64,000 bases of DNA, taken from assembly GCA_001314845.1 (NCBI GenBank), contig LJZQ01000001.1, positions 186,001 through 250,000 on the forward strand, in the 5' to 3' direction. Below, piece after piece: positions 43,495 to 52,539 of this stretch. Numbering within the stretch: position 1 is the first letter of the stretch; each line of letters opens with the position of its first letter. A program made the position numbers and the translations under genes. The notes under the pieces were generated by a model, which was not told where the DNA came from, did no database searches, and was given only the letters and a program-made list of their open reading frames with translations. The stretch comes from Marinobacter excellens HL-55. Lineage in GTDB: Bacteria; Pseudomonadota; Gammaproteobacteria; Pseudomonadales; Oleiphilaceae.

Positions 43495-45738
43495 TCAGCC
43501 CACCGATGCTTGCGCGTCGGTCAGGATCTTGTTGAGGGTAGCGCTTGGCTGCATCACCTCACACACCTTCTCCATAGGCGGATGATAGTAACCGCCGATG
43601 TCGGCCGGATGGCCCTGCACCACCGTCATTTCTTCCAGAATCTTGTCCTTGTTTTCCTCCAGCTGCTTGGAAAGCTTGGCGAAAAATGCTTTCAGATCCT
43701 TGTCTTCGTCCTGCTTGGACAGTTCTTCCGCCCAGTATCGGGCCAGATGGAAGTGAGAGCCACGGTTGTCCAGCTCGCCGGTCACGCGGGATGGCGACTG
43801 GTTATTCTCCAGCAGGCGCTCAGTAGCCTTGTCCAGGGTCTGGCCCAGCAAACGGGCGCGCAGGTTATTCTGCTTCTCACCCAGCTCATCCAGAGACACA
43901 GCCGTCGCCAGGAACTCACCCAGTGAATCCCAGCGCAGGTGATTTTCCTGAACCAGCTGCTGCACGTGCTTGGGCGCAGAGCCGCCGGCACCGGTCTCAT
44001 ACAGACCACCACCGTTCAGCAGCGGTACAATCGACAGCATCTTGGCGCTGGTACCCAGTTCCAGAATCGGGAACAGGTCAGTCAGATAATCACGCAGCAC
44101 GTTGCCGGTGACAGAGATGGTGTCCAGGCCGCGGATCAGGCGCTCCATGGTCCAGCGAATAGCGCGCACCGGCGACTTGATGTGAATTTCCAGGCCGTCG
44201 GTGTCGTGCTCCTGCAGATACTGCTCAACTTTTTTGATCAACTGGGCATCGTGGGCACGCTCGTCATCCAGCCAGAACACGGCCGGAGTGTTGCTGGAAC
44301 GGGCGCGATTGACCGCCAGCTTGACCCAATCCCGGATCGGCAGGTCTTTGGTCTGGCAGGCGCGCCAGATATCGCCTTTCTGGACGTTGTGCTCGGTCAA
44401 CACGGTGCCGTCTTCGGCGACCACACGAACAATACCGTCTTCCTTGATTTCGTAGGTCTTGTCGTGAGAGCCGTACTCTTCGGCTTTCTGCGCCATCAGG
44501 CCCACGTTGGGTACGGTACCCATGGTGGTCGGATCGAAGGCACCGTGGGTTTTACAGAAGTTGATCACTTCCTGGTAAATGGTCGCGTAAGTGGACTCCG
44601 GCATAACCGCCTTGGTGTCCTTGAGTTTGCCGTCACGGGCCCACATTTTACCGGAGTTGCGAATCATCGCCGGCATGGAAGCGTCAACAATAACGTCACT
44701 TGGCACGTGCAGGTTGGTGATGCCTTTCACGGAATCGACCATGGCGATTTCAGGACGGTGTTCATAGCACGCGTGCAGGTCTTCCTGAATCTGCTCCTGC
44801 TTGGACTCCGGCAGTTGCTTGATTTTTTCAAGCACGGAAGACAGGCCATTGTTCGGGTTGACACCAATTTCGTTAAACAGGTCGCCGTACTTGTCGAAAA
44901 GCTCTTTGTAGAACACCTTCACCGCGTGACCGAACACGATCGGGTGAGAGATTTTCATCATGGTGGCTTTGACGTGCAATGAGAACATCACACCGGTCTT
45001 TTCACAGTCGGCGATGGCGTCTTCGAAGAACTTGATCAGCGCCTGCTTGCTCATGTACATGCCGTCGAGCACTTCGCCCTCGAGCAGCGGCAGCTCGGCC
45101 TTCAGTACAGTCTGTTGACCCTTTTTGTTCTCGAATACGATGCGGGCGTTGGTGGCCTTGTCCAGGGTGACGGATTGCTCACTGGAGTAGAAGTCGCCAC
45201 CGCGCATGTGTGCAACGTGAGTGCGCGAAGCCGGGCTCCACTCGCCCATGCTGTGCGGAAACTTGCGGGCAAAGGCTTTTACTGCGGCCGGGGCACGGCG
45301 ATCGGAGTTGCCTTCACGCAGAACCGGGTTGACGGCACTGCCAAGGGCTTTGGAATATCGGGCCTGGATGTCTTTTTCTTCGTCAGTTGCCGGGTTTTCT
45401 TTGTACTCGGGCAGCTTGTAACCCTGTTCGTTCAGCTCTTTGATGGCCGCCCGCAATTGGGGAATAGACGCGGAGATGTTCGGCAACTTGATGATGTTGG
45501 CGTCCGGGTCTTTGGTGTACTCACCCAATTCAGCCAGGGCGTCGGGAACGCGCTGGTTTTCTTCAAGGTAGTCCGGGAAACCGGCCAGAATACGCGCGGC
45601 AAGGGAGATGTCGCTGGTTTCAAAGTCGATGCCAGCTGGCTTGGCGAAGGTTTCCAGGATGGGAAGCAGTGACCGTGTGGCGAGGGCGGGGGCCTCGTCG
45701 GTCAATGTGTAGACAATCTTGGATTTGGAGTTGCTCAT
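43495..45738 (-). CDS. icd: NADP-dependent isocitrate dehydrogenase, monomeric type
   Basis: This TCA-cycle enzyme oxidises isocitrate to 2-oxoglutarate with NADP. The 747-residue length fits the monomeric IDH-II family, which is unrelated in length to the 420-residue dimeric enzyme. Landmarks are [14 protein letters not shown] near the N-terminus, [53 protein letters not shown] and [17 protein letters not shown] 45738 ([15 protein letters not shown]) is preferred, with GAGGA upstream, over a 43-residue longer frame that lacks homology features. It is transcribed alone and ends at the bidirectional terminator. Confidence 0.95.
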   Translation of the reverse strand: MSNSKSKIVYTLTDEAPALATRSLLPILETFAKPAGIDFETSDISLAARILAGFPDYLEENQRVPDALAELGEYTKDPDANIIKLPNISASIPQLRAAIKELNEQGYKLPEYKENPATDEEKDIQARYSKALGSAVNPVLREGNSDRRAPAAVKAFARKFPHSMGEWSPASRTHVAHMRGGDFYSSEQSVTLDKATNARIVFENKKGQQTVLKAELPLLEGEVLDGMYMSKQALIKFFEDAIADCEKTGVMFSLHVKATMMKISHPIVFGHAVKVFYKELFDKYGDLFNEIGVNPNNGLSSVLEKIKQLPESKQEQIQEDLHACYEHRPEIAMVDSVKGITNLHVPSDVIVDASMPAMIRNSGKMWARDGKLKDTKAVMPESTYATIYQEVINFCKTHGAFDPTTMGTVPNVGLMAQKAEEYGSHDKTYEIKEDGIVRVVAEDGTVLTEHNVQKGDIWRACQTKDLPIRDWVKLAVNRARSSNTPAVFWLDDERAHDAQLIKKVEQYLQEHDTDGLEIHIKSPVRAIRWTMERLIRGLDTISVTGNVLRDYLTDLFPILELGTSAKMLSIVPLLNGGGLYETGAGGSAPKHVQQLVQENHLRWDSLGEFLATAVSLDELGEKQNNLRARLLGQTLDKATERLLENNQSPSRVTGELDNRGSHFHLARYWAEELSKQDEDKDLKAFFAKLSKQLEENKDKILEEMTVVQGHPADIGGYYHPPMEKVCEVMQPSATLNKILTDAQASVG

Positions 45739-45988
45739 TTTCGTCCTCAGGCAAATGGGTGGGTTCAGGACGGTCATGGCTGGGTCAGGCGTCTTGTGAA
45801 CGGCTGGTCTGGCCGATGACTGATTCGGAACTTTTGATAGGTCTAATAAGATAGCATTTTTTACCAAACTTTGGTTACGATCTTAGTATAAGAACGGAGT
45901 AAAAATGCCTGATCTTCCGTGACAGGACGATGAAAAGGCTGAAATTTACGAAACTTTCTAACATTTGTCAGGTGTGGTGCCAGCGTGC

Positions 45989-46085
45989 CAGGGGCAGGGC
46001 TTTCCAAAACACGCTGTGAATACTTCCCTGTACGCTCTGCTCCGCCATCCATGGCTCCGCAAGGTTTTGGAAAGCCCTGCCCCTG
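45989..46085. repeat. Long palindromic intergenic element, copy C (longer centre)
   Basis: CAGGGGCAGGGCTTTCCAAAAC (given by position: 45989-46010) and its exact reverse complement at 46064-46085 form 22-bp arms around a 53-nt centre. The centre starts ACGCTGTGAATACTTCCCTG and contains CCATCCATGG. As in copies A and B at 3.9-4.1 kb, the inner ends of the arms are CCAAAAC and GTTTTGG, while the outer arms and centre differ. It lies in the 463-bp gap between icd and the acetoacetyl-CoA synthetase gene; no gene is visible in that gap. Confidence 0.9.
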
Positions 46086-46202
46086 CCACTCTCAAACGCT
46101 TTAAGTGTAGTCCACTACATCGTCTCAGCTCGCACAAATACTGGCGGCTTTGTCGACAAAACAGCCTGAATTCGCGCCGATCACGCTCACATTCATCCGA
46201 GA

Positions 46203-48191
46203 TCAGTCGGGTAACAACCCCACTTCCGCCAACCGATCCCGAATCAGATCCAACGCCTCCGGGTTACCCAGGGCATCTCGGTTGTCGGCTTTTTGGGAGC
46301 CGTTGATCAGCCGCGCCACCGCGAGTTCCACTTTTTTTCCGCTACGGGTATAAGGAATGTCGGGCACTTCGACGATGTGTTTGGGCACGTGTCTTGGGCT
46401 GGCGCCTTCGCGGATTCGGGTTTTCAGGGTTTTGATCAAGTCATCAGTGACGGCCTGGCCGTCGGCGGGGACGACGAACAGGACGACTTCAACGTCGCCA
46501 TCGATCTGGCGGCCGACCACGAGGCTGTCTTTTACCTCAGCAACGGTCTCTACCTGGCGGTAGATTTCAGCAGTGCCGATTCTGACACCGCCGGGGTTAA
46601 GGGTGGCGTCAGAGCGGCCGTAGATGATGGCGCCGCCGTGTTCAGTGAATTCGATAAAGTCGCCGTGGGCCCAGACGCCGGGGAAGGTTTTGAAGTAGGC
46701 GTCGCGGTAGCGTTCGCCGGCCGGGTCCTGCCAGAAGCTGACGGGCATGGAGGGCAGCGGTTGGCGGCAGACCAGTTCGCCCCGGCCATCGCTGACCGGT
46801 TGCCCGTCGTCACCGTAGGCCACGGCGTCCACGCCCAGGAAGCGGCACTGGATTTCGCCCCGGCGCACGGGCAGCAGCGGGGTGGCGCCAACGAAGCAGC
46901 CACAGATGTCGGTGCCGCCGGCGATGGAGCCGAGCAGTACGTCTGGGGCGCCGTCGGTGTAGATCCAGTCGTAGTCTTCCGGCAGCAATGGCGAGCCGGT
47001 GGAGAAGACCACGCGCAGGTGGCTCTGGTCGAGGGTTTTGGCCGGTTGCAGTTCGGCTTTGCGACAACCGGCGATAAAGCGGGCGCTGGTGCCGTAGTGG
47101 GTCACTCTTTCGCGGGCGACCACTTCCCACAGGTAATTCAGGCTGGGGTAGCCCGGGGAGCCGTCGACGGTGATCACGGCAGCGCCGGTCATCAGGGCGG
47201 AGGCCTGCCAGTTCCACATCATCCAGCCGCAAGTGGTGAAGTACAGGAAGCGGTCGTCCGGGCCGACGTCGCCGTGCAGCATGAGCTCTTTGGCGTGGTT
47301 GATCAGCAACCCGGCGGTGCCATGAACGATGCATTTGGGTTTGCCGGTGGTGCCGGAGGAATACAGGATGTAGACCGGATGCTCCGGGTCGACCGGGGTG
47401 AACGAGGGCGCCTGGCCGTTGCCATTGGCCAGTGCCTCGTCCCAGGTGGTAACGAGTTCGCCAGGAATTGAGGCTTCGTCTGGCAACTGGGCAATGCTGA
47501 CCACCACTTTCAGAGACGGCAGGCCGGCGATCAGTTCCGCGAAGTCTTGCTGGCGGGCGAACACTTTGCCGCCGTAGCCATAGCCGTTCACCACAATCAG
47601 CGCAGCTGGTTCGATCTGGCCGAAGCGGTCGTTGATCGCGCCAATGCCGAAGTCCGGGGAGGCGGAGCTCCAGATGGCGCCCAGGCTGGTGGCGGCGAGC
47701 ATGCCCACCAGAGCTTCATAACCGTTGGTCACCACGCCGGCGACGCGATCGCCTTTTCCGATACCTTTGCTGCGCAGGAAAGCTTCCAGGGCGCCGGTAT
47801 CGGCTTTCAGCTGGGCGTAGGTTTTGCGCAGCACCGGGCGGGTTTCACAGTAAGCCACCACCGCTTCTTTATGGGCATGGTCGCCCTCGGCAAGCCGCAG
47901 CAGGTTGGCGGCGAAGTTAAGCTTCATGCCCGGGAACCACTCGGCACCGGGCATGTTACGGCTACCCAAAACGCTCTGGGCCGGGGTATCGCAGATCAGG
48001 CCGCAGTAATCCCAGACTTTCTGCCAGAAGGTGTCCAGTTCGCTGATCGACCACTGATGCAGGGCATGGTAATCCGTAAAGGGGCCGAAACCCTGTTGCT
48101 CCAGTGCGGTCTTGAACTGGCCCATGCGGGAGCCGGTGAGGGTATCCTGGTTGGGGCTCCAGACCACCGGCGCTTGTTCTGTCTTGCTCAT
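46203..48191 (-). CDS. Acetoacetyl-CoA synthetase
   Basis: This ATP-dependent enzyme activates acetoacetate to acetoacetyl-CoA. The 662-residue protein belongs to the adenylate-forming acyl-CoA synthetase family. It has the P-loop-like YILYSSGTTGKPK, the HGTAGLLINHAKELMLHGD segment typical of acetoacetate-CoA ligases, and GGTDICGCFVG. TLNPGGVRIGTAEIYRQ is the hinge and YTRSGKKVELAVARLI carries the C-terminal catalytic lysine. ATG 48191 follows TGGAG about seven bases upstream. It is the last gene of the set dctP-dctQ-dctM-bdhA-aacS and completes 3-hydroxybutyrate use after the dehydrogenase (symbol aacS in other species). Confidence 0.93.
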   Translation of the reverse strand: MSKTEQAPVVWSPNQDTLTGSRMGQFKTALEQQGFGPFTDYHALHQWSISELDTFWQKVWDYCGLICDTPAQSVLGSRNMPGAEWFPGMKLNFAANLLRLAEGDHAHKEAVVAYCETRPVLRKTYAQLKADTGALEAFLRSKGIGKGDRVAGVVTNGYEALVGMLAATSLGAIWSSASPDFGIGAINDRFGQIEPAALIVVNGYGYGGKVFARQQDFAELIAGLPSLKVVVSIAQLPDEASIPGELVTTWDEALANGNGQAPSFTPVDPEHPVYILYSSGTTGKPKCIVHGTAGLLINHAKELMLHGDVGPDDRFLYFTTCGWMMWNWQASALMTGAAVITVDGSPGYPSLNYLWEVVARERVTHYGTSARFIAGCRKAELQPAKTLDQSHLRVVFSTGSPLLPEDYDWIYTDGAPDVLLGSIAGGTDICGCFVGATPLLPVRRGEIQCRFLGVDAVAYGDDGQPVSDGRGELVCRQPLPSMPVSFWQDPAGERYRDAYFKTFPGVWAHGDFIEFTEHGGAIIYGRSDATLNPGGVRIGTAEIYRQVETVAEVKDSLVVGRQIDGDVEVVLFVVPADGQAVTDDLIKTLKTRIREGASPRHVPKHIVEVPDIPYTRSGKKVELAVARLINGSQKADNRDALGNPEALDLIRDRLAEVGLLPD

Positions 48192-48207
48192 CCGTTTCTC
48201 CAGGTAT

Positions 48208-48987
48208 TTACTGCATGTGCCAGCCATGGCTGACCACAATGGACTGTCCGGTCAGGGCCGCGGATGGAAAAGCGGCCAGGTGTACGGCAAGTTCCGATAC
48301 GTCTTCCAGGGTGGTGAATTGTCCATCCACCGTGTTCTTGAGCATCACCTTGCTGATCACGTCTTCCTCGGAAATGCCCAGCTCTTTGGCCTGCTCCGGA
48401 ATCTGCTTGTCTACCAGCGGCGTGCGCACAAACCCGGGACAGATAATGTTGCTGCGCACGCCGTGTTCCGCACCCTCTTTTGCCACTGCCCGGCACAGGC
48501 CAAGCATACCGTGCTTGGCGGCCACATAGGGCGCTTTCAGGGGTGAGGCTTCCACCGAATGGACCGACCCCATGTACAGCATAGTCCCTCCGTCCTGTTC
48601 ATACATCTGGCGCAGCGCCGCGCGGGTGACCAGAAAGGCACCATCCAGATGCACGCTCATGACTTTGCTCCAGTCGGAGAACGCCAGTTTGTGTACCGGA
48701 TCAATGTGCTGGATGCCGGCATTCGCCAGCGCGATATCCAGTTGGCCCCAGCGTTCGACAATCGCCGCCACGCCCTGGTCGACGGCTTGTTCGTTGGTGA
48801 CATCCATGGCCAGGGCCATGGCGGTGCCACCGGCTTGCTCGATGGCGTCGACCGTGTCCCGGGCACTGTTCAGGGTCAGGTCTGCAACCGCGACCCGGGC
48901 ACCCTCGCGGGCGTAATGTTCGGCAATGGCCCGGCCGATTCCCCGGCCCGCTCCGGTGATCAGGGCAACTTGATTGTGAAGGCGCAT
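48208..48987 (-). CDS. bdhA: 3-hydroxybutyrate dehydrogenase (SDR)
   Basis: The enzyme oxidises (R)-3-hydroxybutyrate to acetoacetate with NAD. The 259-residue SDR has TGAGRGIG for the cofactor, an aspartate after strand two (AVADLT) favouring NAD, NAG in [14 protein letters not shown], the [20 protein letters not shown] catalytic region (Ser, Tyr, Lys), and the C-terminal [14 protein letters not shown] typical of 3-hydroxybutyrate dehydrogenases. [11 protein letters not shown] forms the substrate lid. AGGAGA lies eight bases upstream of ATG 48987. The gene lies 59 bp downstream of the TRAP large permease and 16 bp before the acetoacetyl-CoA synthetase, which strongly supports the substrate call. 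Confidence 0.92.
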   Translation of the reverse strand: MRLHNQVALITGAGRGIGRAIAEHYAREGARVAVADLTLNSARDTVDAIEQAGGTAMALAMDVTNEQAVDQGVAAIVERWGQLDIALANAGIQHIDPVHKLAFSDWSKVMSVHLDGAFLVTRAALRQMYEQDGGTMLYMGSVHSVEASPLKAPYVAAKHGMLGLCRAVAKEGAEHGVRSNIICPGFVRTPLVDKQIPEQAKELGISEEDVISKVMLKNTVDGQFTTLEDVSELAVHLAAFPSAALTGQSIVVSHGWHMQ

Positions 48988-49046
48988 GTTCGCGATCTCC
49001 TGTCGATTATCGTCGTTATTGTTTGTCGGTATCCGTCATACGGACG

Positions 49047-50417
49047 TCAGCGATTGCCATACACTTCGTTCGGCAACCAGGTCGCCAGAGGCTCAAACCA
49101 GAACACCAGAATCAGGCCCAGCAGCTGCAGTGCAATAAACGGCAGTACCCCGAGGTAGATGTCGCGTGTGGTGATCCCCGGGGGACACACACCCTTGATG
49201 TAGAACAATGAGAATCCGACCGGTGGCGTCAGGAATGACGTTTGCAGGCAGATGGCAAACATCACCGCAAACCAGACCGGCTCCACGCCCAGCGAGAAAA
49301 CCACAGGCGCAACCAGGGGCAGAACGATCAGCGTGATCTCGACCCAATCCAGGAAAAAGCCGAGCAAGAAGGTTATGAACAGCACCGTGATCAGAACCCC
49401 GGTGGTGCCAAATGGCAGCCCGGTGATGGCATCGCGGATGACATCGTCACCACCCAGGCCGCGCAGCACCGCGGCAAAGACTGTGGCACCGATGAAGATG
49501 CCAAAGATAAATGCCGTGGTTCGGCTGGTCTGGTACAGGGATTCTTTCAATACCGTGAGGTCCAGACGCTTGCTGATCAGCGCCATCAGCAGAGCCCCGA
49601 AGGCACCCACCGCAGAAGCTTCGGTGGTGGTGGCGATGCCAAAAAAGATTGAGCCCAGCACCGCAATGATCAGCGCCATCGGCGGCACCACCGCCAGGAA
49701 CACATCCAACAGCGCACGCAAGGTCAACGGCTCCCGGTTTTCTGGAGCCGGCGCCAGGTCTTTCTTGATGAAGGAGGCAATCAGGATGTACAGAATGTAC
49801 ATCGCGCCCAGCATCATGCCGGGAATCAAGGCACCCATGAACAATTTGCCCACGGAGGCGTCAGGCATGCCCAAGCGATCGGCCATCAACACCAGCATGA
49901 TGCTGGGCGGCACCAGAATGCCCAGAGTGCCAACGGAGCAGGCCGTACCCACCGCCAGCGATTTGTTGTACTTGGCCTGCATCATCGGCCCCAGCGACAG
50001 CATACCCAGCAGCACCACCGAGGCACCCACAATACCCGTAGAGGCCGCCAGCAACAGGCCGACAATCACCACGGTGATGGCATAACCGCCGCGCAGCGGG
50101 CCCAGTACCCGGACCAGACTGTGCATCAGTTTTTCGGCAATGCCGGAACGATCAAGCATGATGCCCATAAAGATAAACAGGGGTAACGCCACCATCAGTT
50201 CATTGGCCACCACGCCATACAGGCGGGCATCCAGAACCCCGATCGTGCCATTCCAGGTAAACCAGAGATCGGCGTCAAAATGCTCGATCAGAATGCTCGC
50301 CACCATGGCGAACACCAAACCAATACCCGCCAGCGACCAGGCCACTGGAAAACCCAGCAGTAGCATCAGCATAAAGGCGGCAAACATGGCAATAACCAGA
50401 ATCGTTTCCAAACCCAT
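49047..50417 (-). CDS. dctM: TRAP transporter large permease (DctM)
   Basis: This is the ion-coupled membrane subunit of a tripartite TRAP carrier. The 456-residue protein has about 12 spans and family motifs LLLGFPVAWSLAGIG, VALPLFIFMGIMLDRSGIAEKL, GIVGASVVLLGMLSLGPMM, LGILVPPSIMLVLMAD, and FLGFFLDWVEITLIVLP-like sequence in the second half. Sodium-driven uptake of organic acids is usual. Its start is 16 bp after the small permease gene. The downstream bdhA and acetoacetyl-CoA synthetase point to 3-hydroxybutyrate or a related acid as substrate. Confidence 0.94.
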   Translation of the reverse strand: MGLETILVIAMFAAFMLMLLLGFPVAWSLAGIGLVFAMVASILIEHFDADLWFTWNGTIGVLDARLYGVVANELMVALPLFIFMGIMLDRSGIAEKLMHSLVRVLGPLRGGYAITVVIVGLLLAASTGIVGASVVLLGMLSLGPMMQAKYNKSLAVGTACSVGTLGILVPPSIMLVLMADRLGMPDASVGKLFMGALIPGMMLGAMYILYILIASFIKKDLAPAPENREPLTLRALLDVFLAVVPPMALIIAVLGSIFFGIATTTEASAVGAFGALLMALISKRLDLTVLKESLYQTSRTTAFIFGIFIGATVFAAVLRGLGGDDVIRDAITGLPFGTTGVLITVLFITFLLGFFLDWVEITLIVLPLVAPVVFSLGVEPVWFAVMFAICLQTSFLTPPVGFSLFYIKGVCPPGITTRDIYLGVLPFIALQLLGLILVFWFEPLATWLPNEVYGNR

Positions 50418-50433
50418 GATTAGTCAGCCTCTT

Positions 50434-51048
50434 TTACGGATGCGGGTGTTCGCCGTTGCCATAACCGTCAGGCGTGGCAATCTCGCGGGGAAAGCGGAAC
50501 AGCAAGGTGCAACAGCGCAGCGCCCGGGAGGCCAGCGCGATTGCCACCAGGGTCATCCCGATCGGCAGTACACTCTTGAAAATGAAGCGGTAAGGCAGAC
50601 CGCTCGGTGCCTGGGAGCGCTCGTTGTAAACGTAGGCGCTGTAGGCGTAGGGGATTAACCTGTCGATCATCAAGTAGATGATTGGCAGTGCCAGTAGCAG
50701 AATGGCGGCCAGTTCGATCCTCGCCTGCCATTGCGCCGAAAATTTTTCACGCAGCACATCCACCCGAACGTGGTCGTCTTTGACCACGGCAAAGCCCAGG
50801 GTGAGCATCATGGCGGTACCGAAGAAATGCCACGACAGCTCCTCCAGCCAGATTGAGCCAGCGTTGAGAACAAACCGGCTGAAGACGTTAGCCAGCACCA
50901 CAAACAGCACGGCAATCCATAGCCAGGAACTGAATTTGCCAACGCCGACGACAAACCGGTCCAGCCACCAGGACACCCGATTATAAGGCAAGCCGGAGTC
51001 GTTTTGAGCAGGCGCGGGCACCTTGGGGAATTCGTGCTCGTAAGTCAC
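50434..51048 (-). CDS. dctQ: TRAP transporter small permease (DctQ)
   Basis: The 204-residue small TRAP subunit has four spans. VLANVFSRFVLNAGSIWLEEL and AVVKDDHVRVDVLREKF are the hallmark DctQ signatures (WxEE and DHVRVD). The N-terminal 35 residues are polar and the C-terminus (REIATPDGYGNGEHPHP) extends beyond the usual domain. GTG 51048 is preferred because GAGG lies five bases upstream; GTG 51054 is possible. It sits between dctP and dctM in the expected order. Confidence 0.92.
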   Translation of the reverse strand: MTYEHEFPKVPAPAQNDSGLPYNRVSWWLDRFVVGVGKFSSWLWIAVLFVVLANVFSRFVLNAGSIWLEELSWHFFGTAMMLTLGFAVVKDDHVRVDVLREKFSAQWQARIELAAILLLALPIIYLMIDRLIPYAYSAYVYNERSQAPSGLPYRFIFKSVLPIGMTLVAIALASRALRCCTLLFRFPREIATPDGYGNGEHPHP

Positions 51049-51123
51049 AATCACCTCGATTTATGGACGGGGAATCAGAGTGAATACCGGCAACGCCGGC
51101 ATCCACGGGTTCAAGACGTAAGA

Positions 51124-52209
51124 TCAGTCGTACTGATAGAAGTCCCGCGGCAGGTAGCCGTTGTTGTGCCAGATGGAGTGGTGCTCCATGAACTCACGCT
51201 GGCTAGTCAGAACGCGACGGAACATCTCGTCTCCAGCTGCGATCTCGTCCAGCACTTCGTTGGTGACTTTCTGCAGTTCACGCAGCACCGGCTCTGGCAG
51301 GGTTTGGGCATTCACGCCCTCTTTTTCATAGTCGCGCAGCGCTGTGGGCTGGGCGTACTCGCTCTCGGCAAACCCTTTCAAGGTGGCCGATTCACAGCCC
51401 ATCTCAATCAAGGCCCGGGTTTCAGGCTGAAGCTTGTTCCAGACATCCTTGTTCACCAACAGGTGCGAGGTGGTCAGGGTCTGGTGCCAGCCCGGCATGA
51501 TGTAGTTCTTGATGATCTGATCCAGGCCCAGCATCTTGTCGATAGCCGGCTGCGAGAACTCGGTAGCGTCAATCGTTCCGCGTTCCAGCGCCTGATACAA
51601 CTCACCGCCCGGAATCATGGTAACGGAGGCGCCGAGCTTTTCCAGAACCTTGCCACCGATGCCGGCAAAGCGAATTCTCAAACCGTCGATATCGTCAAGG
51701 CTGTCAATCGGGTTGGCGAACCAGCCTGCACCTTCAGGCCCGATGATGGAGCAAAGCATGGGATGGATGTTGCGCTTGGCGTAGATTTCTTCCAGCAGGT
51801 CGCGACCCTCGCCCTGGTAATACCAGGCCAGATAGGCTGGCGGCTCCATGTTGAAAGGCGCGCCAGAATACAGCGGTAAGGCAGCGATCGTGCCCTGGTC
51901 ATAACCAACCCAGGTATAGCCCGCCGGATACTTGCCCGTACTCACCGAATCCATGATTTCAAACGGAGGCACCAGCTCGCCAGGCTCGTAATAACGCAGC
52001 TGAATATCTCCACCGGAAACTGCCTTGAGGTTCTCGGAAAGGTGTTTGACCGGCGTGGTCAAACCGACCAAATGAGAGGGGAATGCCAGAGGCACCTGCC
52101 AGCGCACTTTTTCGGCAGCCAGCACGTCTGTGCTGATCATACCACCGCTGATCACAGCGGCAGCAGTGATCCCATAGGTAAGGCGCGAAAGCTTTTGCTT
52201 GATCGACAT
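51124..52209 (-). CDS. dctP: TRAP transporter substrate-binding protein (DctP)
   Basis: The 361-residue periplasmic binding protein has a signal peptide (residues about 1-31, cleaved near VLAAEK). The DctP fold shows in HLSENLKAVSGGDIQLRYYEPGELV, GLRIRFAGIGGKVLEKLGASV, where the arginine in IRFAG binds the ligand carboxylate, and IPGGELYQALERGTIDATE. The ligand is therefore a carboxylic acid. ATG 52209 is chosen with AAGGA about nine bases upstream. It is the first gene behind the sigma54 promoter at 52380-52395. Confidence 0.93.
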   Translation of the reverse strand: MSIKQKLSRLTYGITAAAVISGGMISTDVLAAEKVRWQVPLAFPSHLVGLTTPVKHLSENLKAVSGGDIQLRYYEPGELVPPFEIMDSVSTGKYPAGYTWVGYDQGTIAALPLYSGAPFNMEPPAYLAWYYQGEGRDLLEEIYAKRNIHPMLCSIIGPEGAGWFANPIDSLDDIDGLRIRFAGIGGKVLEKLGASVTMIPGGELYQALERGTIDATEFSQPAIDKMLGLDQIIKNYIMPGWHQTLTTSHLLVNKDVWNKLQPETRALIEMGCESATLKGFAESEYAQPTALRDYEKEGVNAQTLPEPVLRELQKVTNEVLDEIAAGDEMFRRVLTSQREFMEHHSIWHNNGYLPRDFYQYD

Positions 52210-52379
52210 GAAATGGATCCTTCTTGTTGTTGTCATCCACCTTCCGGATCAATGCCGGGAGGTTGGTCTGAAATTGGTCAGACAACGCAGAAAATCCAAC
52301 TGAGGCGGTTTGGGGGTCCAACAGGTTTGCGTCAGTTTGTTTTTTCGAGCGTTGTTCTGACGGTTTGCACACTGGACTT

Positions 52380-52395
52380 AGCAGACACCATGCCA
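52380..52395 (-). promoter_or_regulatory. Predicted sigma54 promoter of the TRAP-bdhA operon
   Basis: The minus strand reads TGGCATGGTGTCTGCT, matching the -24/-12 consensus TGGCACGN4TTGCW with two mismatches and exact spacing between GG and GC. Transcription would start near 52370, leaving a leader of about 160 nt before dctP. A sigma54 activator gene lies immediately upstream. Confidence 0.75.
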
Positions 52396-52458
52396 GACTA
52401 AAAATACCCTTACCTTTCAGTACTTTAAAATACTAAAAGAAAATCAGCCCAAGAAAAG

Positions 52459-52539
52459 TGTCCGGATATAAAGACAGTTAAAGACTTTAGTAGTAAGCAA
52501 CTGTATCGACACCCGGACACATGTCCGGAATTCAGGACA
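52459..52539. promoter_or_regulatory. Array of 18-bp TGTCCGGA dyads (activator binding sites)
   Basis: Three 18-bp sites share ends of the TGT...ACA type. 52522-52539 is TGTCCGGAATTCAGGACA, a palindrome with one mismatched pair. 52502-52519 is TGTATCGACACCCGGACA, and 52459-52476 is TGTCCGGATATAAAGACA. Centres are 43 and 20 bp apart, close to whole helical turns. They lie about 65-145 bp upstream of the sigma54 -24 box, a normal enhancer position. The last site abuts the activator's stop codon. Confidence 0.65.

Noticed and set aside
43939..44982. A 347-codon open frame antisense to isocitrate dehydrogenase
   Set aside because: No recognisable domain or start signal; lies wholly inside a conserved enzyme gene.
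46293..47471. A 392-codon open frame antisense to acetoacetyl-CoA synthetase
   Set aside because: Composition is glycine/valine/alanine-rich as expected for a shadow of a GC-rich gene; the real gene has complete catalytic motifs.
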